Assembly (NCBI RefSeq): GCF_009769165.1
Contig: NZ_CP043476.1
Coordinates: 3,355,001-3,419,000, forward strand
DNA from: Xanthomonas hyacinthi
Lineage (GTDB): Bacteria; Pseudomonadota; Gammaproteobacteria; Xanthomonadales; Xanthomonadaceae
Direction of reading: 5' to 3'
Length of the DNA: 64,000 bases
The notes under the pieces are model-generated. The model was given only the letters and a program-made list of their open reading frames with translations, made no database searches and was not told the origin of the DNA. Position numbers and translations under genes: made by a program. Shown one piece after another: positions 1-7,554 of the stretch (positions within the stretch are counted from its first letter, which is position 1; each line of letters starts with the position of its first letter).

Positions 1-1
1 C

Positions 2-193
2 CGAACGCCTGCGGGGCGAACAGTTCCGCGACGTGAAGGGAAGCTACAAGGCGCTATCCTCGCCGAGCGGAAGGCCCGCGCCGCCGACAACCAATTCGTG
101 CGCGGCAAGGGCGAGGCTCTCGTGAACCTCTCCAACACGCTGGCGAGGCCGCTGGGAGCTATTCGCTTCTGTAGCCAAAATGATGGTAGCTAA
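2..193 (+). pseudogene. Frameshifted fragment of an unrecognised gene
   Basis: An open frame from base 2 to the TAA at 191-193 encodes a charged segment around AERKARAADNQFVRGKG. The first 50 bases read better in another frame (GEQFRDVKGSYKA), which suggests one gene with a frameshift near base 50. I do not recognise the family. The piece is cut by the window edge on the left and followed by AT-richer DNA, so it is best read as a remnant inside the degraded island next to tRNA-Ser. Function unknown. Confidence 0.25.
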
Positions 194-336
194 CCCGCTT
201 GGGTAAACCGTGTTCGGCTCGAACAGAGTTTTCTGAAGGTTCGCGTGACTGAGAGTACTTGTATTTTCCTAGTTCTACTGTGTTATGAACAAATTTAATC
301 TCTGGTACTGTTGCAAGATCTTCACGTCCAATTGAA
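159..336 (-). other. AT-rich remnant, possible C-terminal coding fragment cut by the ISL3 element
   Basis: This stretch is clearly less GC-rich than the host. On the minus strand it stays open for about 58 codons from the insertion sequence border to the stop at 159, reading for example EIKFVHNTVELGKYKYSQSR. It could be the last part of a gene whose 5' part was removed when the ISL3 element landed. No family is recognised and it may be non-coding. Confidence 0.2.
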
Positions 337-1642
337 GGTCTTCGCGGATCATTGTGGGTGAAGTCGGGCGTTTTCGGGTAGTGGCGGCAGGAAGCTGGCG
401 ATGATCTTGAGCTTGAGATACTCCTCATCGCGGTAGCCATAGGCGCTGCGCTGGATGACCCGGATCTTGTTGTTCAGTCCTTCTACCAGGCCGAGGCTGA
501 CCTTGTGGTCTGGATGACAGTACGAGGCAATGCCCTCCCAGTGCCGCTCGATCATCCGCACGAACGTCTGGTACGGCGCCAGTCGTTGCCAGCGCAGGCT
601 CTGCTTCCAACGCTCGAAGAACGCCCGGGCGCCGCGCTCGGTGCGGTAGCTCCACAACTGGCCGAACGATTCCTTCAGCAGATACGCGGTGTTCAGCCGC
701 TTGTTGGCCGCCAGCAGCTTCCTGAGCGCTTGGCGGCCGTCCAGGCTGAGGTTCTCGCGGTTGGACAGCAGGGTGTAGCGCTGGCCCTTGATGTAGCTGC
801 GGTCCTGACCCTGCAGGCGCTTGTACTCGTCTCGCCTAACCTGGTCGAGCGCGTCGGACAGGTGACGCATGATGTGGAACTTGTCGAACACGATGGCGGC
901 ATTGGGCGCGTTCTTGTTCACCGAGGTCCGGAACGGGCGCCACATGTCCATCGCCGCCAGTTCGATCCGGGCGCTCTTGTTCGGCCCGGGTTCGGCGAAG
1001 AACTGATCGATGTCGGCCTCGGTGCGACCGCTGCCGCCGAACCAGATCGGTCGGCCCCGCTCCAGGTCGCTGACCACCACCCGGTAGTCGTGGCCCTTGT
1101 GGATCGCGATTTCGTCGATGCCGATGGCGCGGGGCGCCGGCATCCCGGCCCGGCGCACCTGCTCGGCCATGTACAGCTTGGACAAGTCCTTGACCGTACT
1201 GTCGTGCAGGCGCTCCAATTCGGCCACCGCCTTGTTGGTCATGCTCCGGCACAGATTGCCTACCTGCAGGGCGAAGCGCCCGGTGTAGCGCGAATTCTTC
1301 GCCAGCCAGTCCAGCCGCTCTACGTGCACGCCGCCGCACCCGGGGCACTTGACCCGCCAGCGCTCGAACTCCACGTGCAGGATCCAGCCAGCCACACGCA
1401 GGTCGCGGGCACGGCACAGGCGTTGGTCGTAGCGGCTGCGGCAGCGATGGCCACAGTTCGAGCACACCGCCGTTTTTTTCGGCGCCGCAAGATCACGATC
1501 CGGGCCTTCGGATCGCCAAACACGCCCTTGAGCGTGGCTGCCGCCACGAAGCCCGGGAAGGCGAGCGGTACCCGTGCCCGGTGGGCACAGCCAAGCGCAG
1601 GCGCAGCGGGAGCGTCGGCGTCGATCGCTAGCAACGAAGACC
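337..1642 (-). mobile_element. ISL3-family insertion sequence
   Basis: The element is built around an ISL3-family transposase read leftward. The probable ends share the short inverted repeat GGTCTTCG (337-344) and CGAAGACC (1635-1642), giving about 1.3 kb, a normal ISL3 length. I see no convincing 8-bp target duplication, so the exact ends are uncertain. The element separates the gene fragments at 1-336 from the coiled-coil ORF at 1574-2335, whose 5' codons run through the right end, so it probably broke a pre-existing gene. Confidence 0.6.
349..1467 (-). CDS. ISL3-family transposase (main frame)
   Basis: A 372-residue frame opening at GTG 1467. It starts in a zinc-ribbon with CSNC (2-5) and CPGC (41-44), followed by the DDE catalytic domain: GIDEIA with D118, AAMDMW with D174, and the family signature GLVEGLNNK (E about 329) followed by QRSAYGYRDEEY. 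The usual N-terminal beta-hairpin is not in this frame; it is encoded upstream in the other frame (GVFGDPKARIV, from about 1547) and joins at an A7 run at 1473-1479 by a -1 shift. The full transposase would therefore need frameshifting or transcript slippage. Family assignment is secure; activity is uncertain. Confidence 0.85.
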   Translation of the reverse strand: MCSNCGHRCRSRYDQRLCRARDLRVAGWILHVEFERWRVKCPGCGGVHVERLDWLAKNSRYTGRFALQVGNLCRSMTNKAVAELERLHDSTVKDLSKLYMAEQVRRAGMPAPRAIGIDEIAIHKGHDYRVVVSDLERGRPIWFGGSGRTEADIDQFFAEPGPNKSARIELAAMDMWRPFRTSVNKNAPNAAIVFDKFHIMRHLSDALDQVRRDEYKRLQGQDRSYIKGQRYTLLSNRENLSLDGRQALRKLLAANKRLNTAYLLKESFGQLWSYRTERGARAFFERWKQSLRWQRLAPYQTFVRMIERHWEGIASYCHPDHKVSLGLVEGLNNKIRVIQRSAYGYRDEEYLKLKIIASFLPPLPENARLHPQ

Positions 1643-2335
1643 CCACTGACGCCGGTGCCGGGGCTGGAAATCTATGGGCTGAGCGGAGTCCGGCCGTCCA
1701 GCGTGCTCGGCAAAGGCCAAAGCAGCGAGACGGAGAAGGCCCCACCGCCGTCCATCGCGCAACTCTTGGCCGATGCGACGCGCGACCTGGCCGAAATCCT
1801 TGCCCTCCGTTCGGAGCTCGCCCTGGCCGCGACGAAGCGGCTGCTCCAGCAGCTGACGACCTGGGCAGCGCATGGGGAAAGCGCGGGCCTCCGCCGCGAC
1901 CTCACCGGCTTGGTCCAGGGCCTGGAGCGGTTGAAACGCCGGTTGACCCGGTTCGCGCAGCGGGTCGCCGCGGTGGGCCGAGCGGAGCGGCTCTTCCACC
2001 TAGCGGAGCAATCGTGGGAACAGTTCGATGCTGCCCACCCGAACAGCGGGGATGCGGGAGCCCCCGAGGAGTGGACGCGGCGGCGAGCCGTGCGCCTGGC
2101 CGCCCTGCGCAAGCGCATCGTGGAACTGCGAGGTGCGCGGGCGGCGGCCTCGAAGGAAGCAGAAGTGGCGTGCGAGGCCGAGGTCAACACAGCCAGCGAA
2201 CAGCTCGAGCAGTGGAGCAAGCAGGCCTCGGCTCGCTACGGCGATCCGACTGAGGCGAATGCGCTTCCGTTGCCCGCGCTGCGGCCATCACCGAGCCCAG
2301 TGCTGGCACCCAGGCCCCGTCGGCCGAGGTCCTGA
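1574..2335 (+). CDS. Hypothetical coiled-coil protein, probably 5'-truncated by the insertion sequence
   Basis: A 253-residue frame with no recognised family. Residues about 60-220 are long charged helices with heptad-like Leu/Arg/Glu spacing (for example LLADATRDLAEILALRSEL and AALRKRIVELRGARAAASK), so a coiled coil is likely; the tail is Pro-rich. The first 20 or so codons lie inside the right end of the ISL3 element, so the native start was probably lost. A strong hairpin terminator follows 7 bases after the stop, supporting this as a once-expressed gene of the integrated island. Function unknown. Confidence 0.45.
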   Translation: MPGGHSQAQAQRERRRRSLATKTPLTPVPGLEIYGLSGVRPSSVLGKGQSSETEKAPPPSIAQLLADATRDLAEILALRSELALAATKRLLQQLTTWAAHGESAGLRRDLTGLVQGLERLKRRLTRFAQRVAAVGRAERLFHLAEQSWEQFDAAHPNSGDAGAPEEWTRRRAVRLAALRKRIVELRGARAAASKEAEVACEAEVNTASEQLEQWSKQASARYGDPTEANALPLPALRPSPSPVLAPRPRRPRS

Positions 2336-2710
2336 CGCAAGAAAGCCCCGCATTGCGGGGCTTCTTCGAGAGGGTTGGCGATCTCAGTGGAGGGTTGGTT
2401 TCCTGCGGCCAGGGCCCGGGGGAAGCGGGGCATCCTTCCTGGCACGCGCGGCACGCCACTGGCGCACGTCCTGGAAGTTCGGTGGAAGGAGGGTGCGATC
2501 AACCACGGCGCGTCGAACCTGGATGCCGGGCGAAGGGTAGGTGGCCGGCTTGTGGATCCTTCGCTTTGCCCGCCTCGCATCTGCTCGGCGACCATGTCCA
2601 ACCAGTGCCGGATGTCATCCAGGCGCTCGGGGAGGCCTCGGGTTGGGTGGTGTTGTATCAGGTGGGCAAGCAGGCAATTGGCAATGTGGAGTTGGGTTTC
2701 TGCGGGCATA
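2236..2710 (-). CDS. Possible small hypothetical protein
   Basis: From ATG 2710 a minus-strand frame begins with plausible helical sequence (AETQLHIANCLLAHLIQHH, then LPERLDDIRHWLDMVAEQM) and has AAGG about seven bases ahead of the start. After about 50 residues it becomes low-complexity, runs through the 2343-2363 hairpin and overlaps the upstream plus-strand gene, so only the first half looks like real protein. It may be a small island gene or the remains of one. No family recognised. Confidence 0.25.
2343..2363. terminator. Rho-independent terminator
   Basis: AAGCCCCGC, a 3-base loop and GCGGGGCTT form a 9-bp perfect stem followed by CTTCTT. It sits just after the coiled-coil ORF ending at 2335; the A-rich left side would let it also work leftward. 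Confidence 0.7.
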
Positions 2711-2870
2711 AGTAGCCTTGGACGGATGGGGGTGCCCGTATCAAAGCGCGTATTCAAAAATGTGCAAGAGTGGTCACTGAGCGGTGTTTCACAAATATGA
2801 ATTTTAGCTAAGCAATAAGGTGTGCCAATATTCGGCGATGCCAGAAAGGCGCATCCCCCAAGCTGCTTGC

Positions 2871-2898
2871 TTGACAAGTCCCAAAATGGGACTATGAT
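2871..2898 (+). promoter_or_regulatory. higBA promoter with palindromic operator in the spacer
   Basis: A consensus -35 TTGACA (2871-2876) and -10 TATGAT (2893-2898) are separated by 16 bases. The spacer is almost entirely the perfect inverted repeat GTCCCA-AAA-TGGGAC (2878-2892), a natural site for the HigA antitoxin to shut off its own operon. The -10 ends six bases before the ATG of higB, so the transcript should begin at or within a base or two of the start codon. Confidence 0.8.
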
Positions 2899-2904
2899 TG
2901 CGAC

Positions 2905-3207
2905 ATGAGAGTCATCGCCATTGCCACACTCAGGGACTACTGGGAGGCGAACCCGCCGGCCGAACAACCCTTGAAGGCGTGGTATGACGAGGCGAAGGCG
3001 GCCACTTGGAAGTCGCCGCAGGACATCAAGAACGCCTATCGAAATGCAAGCTTCGTTGCTAATAACCGAGTGGTGTTCAACATCAAGGGCAATGACTACC
3101 GTCTGATCGTGGCGGTGGCTTACCAAGGCGGCATTGTTTACGTGAAGTTTATCGGCACGCATGCCGAATACAATCAGATAGACGCCGCAACCATAGAGGT
3201 TGACTGA
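2905..3207 (+). CDS. higB: HigB-family toxin (mRNA interferase) of a type II toxin-antitoxin system
   Basis: A 100-residue protein of the HigB family, RelE-fold ribosome-dependent mRNA endonucleases. Typical features are the N-terminal IATLRDYWE, the central DIKNAYRNASFVANNRVVFNIKG block and the C-terminal YVKFIGTHAEYNQID. Toxin-first order with the antitoxin one base downstream is the normal higBA arrangement. The promoter leaves essentially no 5' leader, so translation probably starts on a leaderless message. The cell target is translating mRNA, inferred from the family. It lies in the tRNA-Ser island beside the integrase and probably stabilises it. Confidence 0.9.
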   Translation: MRVIAIATLRDYWEANPPAEQPLKAWYDEAKAATWKSPQDIKNAYRNASFVANNRVVFNIKGNDYRLIVAVAYQGGIVYVKFIGTHAEYNQIDAATIEVD

Positions 3208-3208
3208 C

Positions 3209-3568
3209 ATGAACATCTCCCCCATCCGCACCCCCACTGATTACAAGGCTGCACTGAAGTCGATCTCCAAGCTTGTGGAGGCTGACCCCGCGCCCGATAG
3301 CCCGGAAGGTGAATACTTGGACGTGATGGCCACGCTCATCGAGGCGTATGAGGCCAAGCAGTTCCCCATAGACGCGCCGGATCCGATCCAGGCAATCAAG
3401 TTCAGGATGGAGCAGGCTGGACTTGAGCCGAAAGATCTTACCGCATCGATTGGCAAGCCAAACCGTGTGTATGAGGTGCTTAACGGGAAGCGCGGCTTGT
3501 CCATTGAGATGATCCGTAACCTTCGCAAGAACCTTGGCATCCCCGCAGAAAGTTTGATTGGCGCCTAA
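3209..3568 (+). CDS. higA: HigA-family antitoxin, helix-turn-helix regulator
   Basis: About 119 residues from ATG 3209 (a TTG nine bases earlier overlaps higB but is less likely). The N-terminal half (SPIRTPTDYKAALKSISKL, then SPEGEYLDVMATLIEAYE) matches HigA antitoxins that wrap the toxin; the C-terminal half is an XRE-type helix-turn-helix (IKFRMEQAGLEPKDLTASIG, then RVYEVLNGKRGLSIEMIRNL). It should neutralise HigB and repress the operon through the palindrome at 2878-2892. A strong terminator follows directly, so higBA is a two-gene unit. Confidence 0.9.
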   Translation: MNISPIRTPTDYKAALKSISKLVEADPAPDSPEGEYLDVMATLIEAYEAKQFPIDAPDPIQAIKFRMEQAGLEPKDLTASIGKPNRVYEVLNGKRGLSIEMIRNLRKNLGIPAESLIGA

Positions 3569-3574
3569 TCCTTG

Positions 3575-3598
3575 AACCCCGCTTCGGCGGGGTTTTCT
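3575..3598 (+). terminator. Terminator of higBA
   Basis: AACCCCGC-TTCG-GCGGGGTT with a stable tetraloop, followed by TTCTTT, starting seven bases after the higA stop. Confidence 0.85.
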
Positions 3599-3604
3599 TT
3601 ACGA

Positions 3605-3724
3605 CTATTGGCGCCGAACGAAGTGACAATCTGCCAAGCGTCCCTCCACGATACAGGTAAGGACGTTGTCGCAATCCACCAGCACGGCGACGAGCGCATC
3701 GTGCGAGAGTCCTGCGGCGCTCAT
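3605..3724 (-). CDS. Possible 39-residue ORF coupled to the integrase
   Basis: ATG 3724 overlaps the integrase stop in an ATGA, an arrangement typical of translational coupling. The frame encodes 39 residues beginning MSAAGLSHDALVAVLVDCDN and ends at the TAG at 3605-3607, just short of the higBA terminator. It has a sensible hydrophobic core but no recognisable family. It could be a tiny accessory protein of the island or simply an open frame. Confidence 0.3.
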   Translation of the reverse strand: MSAAGLSHDALVAVLVDCDNVLTCIVEGRLADCHFVRRQ

Positions 3725-5115
3725 GCGGGTTGCTTCCTTGGCTTGGATGGTTTCTTGCTCGGGGGTGGTTCTTTGAGCAAGGGGAGGAGTGCGGTGAGAC
3801 CGAGGCCGTAGGCCAGCACCGAGAGCCCAGGTGACACGCCCCCCAGGCCATCGAGCTTCTCCTTGGCGGTGAAGGCCCGGCTGTAAGTGACGTGGTGCTC
3901 ATCGTCCAGCTCATGGCCGACGAGCTGAGCCCGCAACTCCGAAACCACGCCCGCGCCCTGCAACTCTTGGATCAGGGTTTTGCGCAACGAGTGGAAGCCG
4001 CGCTTGGCCTTGGGCCAGTTCTTGCCCACCTCGGCCAGGTGTCGGCTAAAGGCCTTGGAGATCCAGTTGCCCTGGCCGTTCTTGGCGTCCGCTTTGGCCG
4101 CCGGGAACAAGCGGTCCTGGCCTTCGGCTCGCGCTCGCTCGACCCAGGCCAGGAAGCCCGGGGTGAGCAGGTCGGGGTGGACCGGCACGGTCCGAAGGCT
4201 AACTTCGGTCTTCACCTTTTGATGCTCGCCTTCGTCCGAAATCTGGATGCAGGGGATGCCGCCGTCCTCGACCACGTCGGAGGTCAGCAGTTGGCCTACC
4301 TCAGAAGCACGGGCGCCGGTATACAGACCAATGAGGGAGGCCCACCGTGCAGCCAGGGGCAGGGCCTCGAAGGCGGCCGGCGCAAACAGAGCTTGGACCT
4401 GGTGGGCGTCGTAGGCCTTGAAGCCGAACTTCCGCCGGGTCCGCTTCTCGCGGGTGGAGTAGCTCACGTGCCCGGAAGCGGGGTTGTCGCCACGGGGGTA
4501 GTGGCCGGAGGCTTGGGCCCATTCGAAAAGCCCGCCCTTGCCGCCGATGTAGCTCTGCTTGTTCGTGAGCGTCGGCGTTGAAGCGCCTTTTTCCCGCATG
4601 TCCTGATACCAGCGCGCCAGGTCCGAGCGGGTGACCGTGTGCAGCTTGGTCTTCTCGCCCAAGAAACTGGTCAGCAATTCGACAGCGGTCCGCTTGATGG
4701 TCCAGGTCTTGGGCAGGGTGCTGCCCTTGAGGCTGGTCAGCCAGGCGTCGCGGGCCTTGCCCAGCGTGATCGATTCGATGGCGGGCTTGGTCGTCCGCCT
4801 TGGCGTAGGGAGGGGAGGGACCTGCTGACGAATCAGCTCCCCCAGCGCGCTGGGCTGGGGCGCAGTGAGATCCATGATTTGCTGGTAGAGCGTGACGTCC
4901 TCTGGGGTGTCGATCTGCCATTGCTCGGTGATCGACCCGTCTGCCGAACGCGTCCGGTTCAGCGTGAGCTCCTGCGGACGTTCGGTGCCGGTCAGGCGCG
5001 CGAGGAGCGCGTCCAAGTCGTCGTCCCGGGTTTGCATGCGTCGTTCCCTCAACACAGTGAAGGCTTGAGCATAGCGGGCGGCCAGAATCAGCGCGCGCAA
5101 CCTTGCCTCCCGCAT
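3721..5115 (-). CDS. Tyrosine site-specific recombinase (phage/island integrase), 5' end out of frame
   Basis: The 464-residue frame from ATG 5115 carries the complete tyrosine recombinase catalytic set: R269 (TGARASEVGQL), H375 and R378 (GFHSLRKT), H401 (QLVGHELD) and Y411 (VTYSRAF), preceded by a SAM-like core-binding domain (about 110-210). The true N-terminus lies upstream in another frame: ATG 5255 begins MRIPHHLVRAPSGLWSYRQR and continues to HTYDMRYA, the arm-type domain usual for these integrases. The two frames would fuse if the 7-bp repeat at 5111-5131 had one more copy. It sits next to tRNA-Ser, the likely attachment site. As it stands the enzyme lacks its first 50 or so residues. 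Confidence 0.85.
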   Translation of the reverse strand: MREARLRALILAARYAQAFTVLRERRMQTRDDDLDALLARLTGTERPQELTLNRTRSADGSITEQWQIDTPEDVTLYQQIMDLTAPQPSALGELIRQQVPPLPTPRRTTKPAIESITLGKARDAWLTSLKGSTLPKTWTIKRTAVELLTSFLGEKTKLHTVTRSDLARWYQDMREKGASTPTLTNKQSYIGGKGGLFEWAQASGHYPRGDNPASGHVSYSTREKRTRRKFGFKAYDAHQVQALFAPAAFEALPLAARWASLIGLYTGARASEVGQLLTSDVVEDGGIPCIQISDEGEHQKVKTEVSLRTVPVHPDLLTPGFLAWVERARAEGQDRLFPAAKADAKNGQGNWISKAFSRHLAEVGKNWPKAKRGFHSLRKTLIQELQGAGVVSELRAQLVGHELDDEHHVTYSRAFTAKEKLDGLGGVSPGLSVLAYGLGLTALLPLLKEPPPSKKPSKPRKQPA

Positions 5116-5131
5116 ATCGCATATCGCATGT
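5111..5131. repeat. 7-bp tandem repeat at the integrase frame break
   Basis: CGCATAT CGCATAT CGCATGT: two perfect copies and one degenerate copy. The repeat lies exactly where the integrase reading frame switches. Seven is not a multiple of three, so gain or loss of a unit changes the frame; one additional unit joins the upstream 50 codons to the long downstream frame. Confidence 0.8.
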
Positions 5132-5302
5132 CGTAAGTGTGCAGGGTGCGCTTGAAGGTCTGGCGACCCAGGAGGGGCTGCAAATCAACCGGAACACGCT
5201 GGCGATACGACCAGAGTCCAGAGGGGGCTCGAACGAGATGATGAGGAATGCGCATTAGGAGTCGTGTATCCCGCCTTGCGCAGCTGCAGCCAGTTTTTAC
5301 GC

Positions 5303-5333
5303 TAACAAAAAACCCCTGATTTCTCAGGGGTTT
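5303..5333 (-). terminator. Terminator downstream of tRNA-Ser
   Basis: Read on the minus strand, AAACCCCTGA, a short loop and TCAGGGGTTT form a strong stem followed by a T run. It lies just past the 3' end of tRNA-Ser and before the integrase. Confidence 0.8.
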
Positions 5334-5341
5334 GCGTAATC

Positions 5342-5434
5342 TGGCGGAGAGAGGGGGATTCGAACCCCCGAAGCGCGGTTTAGACGCTTACACACTTTCC
5401 AGGCGTGCTCCTTCAACCACTCGGACACCTCTCC
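5342..5434 (-). tRNA. tRNA-Ser(GGA)
   Basis: 93-nt serine tRNA with the acceptor stem GGAGAGG pairing with TCTCTCC, an anticodon loop reading CTGGAAA (anticodon GGA), a long variable arm as expected for tRNA-Ser, the T-loop GGTTCGAATCC and an encoded CCA. Its 3' end faces the integrase, which makes it the likely integration target of the island to the left. Confidence 0.95.
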
Positions 5435-5673
5435 GGGCCTGCCGGCGCGAGGTAGCCGACGGCAGGGGCGGGATTCTAGCCGTCGCGGGCGCCGTTAACA
5501 AGGCGAGCGGTCTGCGCCGGCGGGGACTGGCCGCCACGGGCCCGTTGCCGATTGCGGAAAAGCGCCGGGCCGGCGCCGTCCGGCCCGTGGCGACGGGCCG
5601 GCCGCCGCTGCCGCTGAACGATCGACGTGGCGCGGCGTGGCACAATGGCGGTTCAGATGAAGACGGTTGCCTG

Positions 5674-7548
5674 ATGTCCTATCTCGTTCTCGCCCGCAAG
5701 TGGCGCCCCAAGCGGTTTGCCGAGCTGGTGGGGCAGGAGCACGTGGTCCGCGCGCTCAGCAATGCGCTGGACAGCGGGCGCGTGCACCATGCGTTCCTGT
5801 TCACCGGCACCCGCGGCGTCGGCAAGACCACCATCGCGCGGATCTTCGCCAAGTCGCTGAACTGCGAGCAGGGCACCAGCGCCGATCCGTGCGGGCAGTG
5901 CCCGGCGTGCCTGGACATCGACGCCGGCCGCTACATCGACCTGCTGGAGATCGACGCCGCGTCCAATACCGGCGTGGACGACGTGCGCGAGGTGATCGAG
6001 AACGCGCAGTACATGCCCTCGCGCGGCAAGTACAAGGTGTACCTGATCGACGAGGTGCACATGCTGTCCAAGGCGGCGTTCAATGCGCTGCTGAAGACGC
6101 TGGAAGAGCCGCCGGAGCACGTCAAGTTCCTGCTCGCCACCACCGACCCGCAGAAGCTGCCGGTGACGGTGCTGTCGCGCTGCCTGCAGTTCAACCTCAA
6201 GCGCCTGGACGAGGAGCAGATCCAGGGGCAGATGACCAGGATCCTGGCCGCCGAGCAGATCGAGGTGGATGCCTCGGCGATCGTGCAGCTGGCCAAGGCC
6301 GCCGACGGCAGCCTGCGCGACGGCCTGTCGCTGCTCGACCAGGCCATCGCCTACGCCGGCGGCGCGCTGCGCGACGACGTGGTGCGGGCGATGCTGGGCA
6401 CGGTCGATCGCACCCAGGTCGGGGCCATGCTCGAGGCGCTGGCCGATGGCGACGGGCAGCGCTTGCTGCAGGTGGTCGCCGCGCTGGCCGAGTTCTCGCC
6501 GGACTGGGGCGGGGTGCTGGAAGCGCTGGCCGAGGCGCTGCACCGGATCCAGGTGCGGCAGCTGGTGCCGGGCGCGGTGGTGGCCGGCCTCGACGGCCTG
6601 GACCCGGCGCCGTTCGCCGAGCGCCTGCGTCCGGAAATCGTGCAGCTGTGGTACCAGATGGCCTTGAACGGCCGCCGCGACCTGTACCTGGCGCCGAGTC
6701 CGCGCGCCGGCTTCGAGATGGCGGTGCTGCGCATGCTGGCGTTCCGCCCGGCAGGCGCCGCGCCGTTGCCGGCCGCGTCCGGGTCGGGTACGACGACGGA
6801 AGGCCGCGCGCCTGCGGCGCCCGTGGCCGCGGCCCCTGCCGCCGCTGCGGCCAGCGTCGCCGCGCCGTCCGTCGCCGCGATGCCCGCGCCCGCCGCACCG
6901 ATGATGGCACCAGCGCCGACAGCGGCTGCGGTCGCAGCGAAGCCGACACCGGCGCCCGCACCGGTCGCGGCGCCCGCCGTGCTCGACCCGCCGTGGGAAA
7001 CCGCGGCGCCGGCACCTGCGCAGGCACCACCGCCATTGGCGAACACGGCGCCGGCCGCGTCAGCATCCGCACCCTCGCCCGAGCCGGAAATGGCGATGGT
7101 GCCGCCGCTGGCCGCCGCTGAGCGCACGCCTCCTGAACACGCCGCGCCGCGCGTGCTGCATGCGGCCGAGGACTGGCTGGAACTGGTCGCCGATTGCGGC
7201 CTGACCGGGCCGTCGCGGCAGCTCGCCGCCAACGCGGCCTTCGTCAGCCACGCCGACGGCGTGCTGCGGCTGTCGCTGTCGCCGGGCTTCGAATACCTGC
7301 AGTCCGAGCGCTCGCTCGGCGAACTGGCCGCGGCGCTGGCCGACGCGCTGGGCAGCCGGCCGAAGATCGTGATCGAAAGCGGCATCGCGGTCGATGCCGA
7401 GACCCTGCACGAGCGCTCGCACCGGCAACGCGGCGAGCGCCAGAGCGCGGCCGAAACCGCGTTCCTGCACGACCCGGCGGTGCAAGCGCTGATCCAGCAG
7501 CAAGGCGCGCGGGTCGTCCCCGATTCCATCCGCCCTTACCAAGAGTAA
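5674..7548 (+). CDS. dnaX: DNA polymerase III subunits gamma/tau
   Basis: A 624-residue clamp-loader ATPase. Visible motifs are Walker A GTRGVGKTT near residue 45, a zinc site formed by CEQGTSADPCGQCPAC, Walker B LIDEVHML, and the sensor/arginine region LLATTDPQKLPVTVLSRC. After about residue 370 comes a long Ala/Pro-rich linker typical of tau, then a C-terminal domain (about 490-624) that contacts the polymerase. The ATG at 5674 is chosen because it starts the conserved MSYLVLARKWRPKRF. No strong slippery heptamer is obvious, so a separate gamma form is not predicted. It heads dnaX-ybaB-recR. Confidence 0.95.
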   Translation: MSYLVLARKWRPKRFAELVGQEHVVRALSNALDSGRVHHAFLFTGTRGVGKTTIARIFAKSLNCEQGTSADPCGQCPACLDIDAGRYIDLLEIDAASNTGVDDVREVIENAQYMPSRGKYKVYLIDEVHMLSKAAFNALLKTLEEPPEHVKFLLATTDPQKLPVTVLSRCLQFNLKRLDEEQIQGQMTRILAAEQIEVDASAIVQLAKAADGSLRDGLSLLDQAIAYAGGALRDDVVRAMLGTVDRTQVGAMLEALADGDGQRLLQVVAALAEFSPDWGGVLEALAEALHRIQVRQLVPGAVVAGLDGLDPAPFAERLRPEIVQLWYQMALNGRRDLYLAPSPRAGFEMAVLRMLAFRPAGAAPLPAASGSGTTTEGRAPAAPVAAAPAAAAASVAAPSVAAMPAPAAPMMAPAPTAAAVAAKPTPAPAPVAAPAVLDPPWETAAPAPAQAPPPLANTAPAASASAPSPEPEMAMVPPLAAAERTPPEHAAPRVLHAAEDWLELVADCGLTGPSRQLAANAAFVSHADGVLRLSLSPGFEYLQSERSLGELAAALADALGSRPKIVIESGIAVDAETLHERSHRQRGERQSAAETAFLHDPAVQALIQQQGARVVPDSIRPYQE

Positions 7549-7554
7549 TCAAGC

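Noticed and set aside
5435..5673. 4.5S signal recognition particle RNA upstream of dnaX
   Set aside because: The conserved SRP RNA tetraloop motif GGAAGGAAGCAGC is absent from this gap.
5674..7548. Programmed frameshift producing a gamma form of DnaX
   Set aside because: I found no A-rich slippery heptamer near the expected position in this GC-rich gene.
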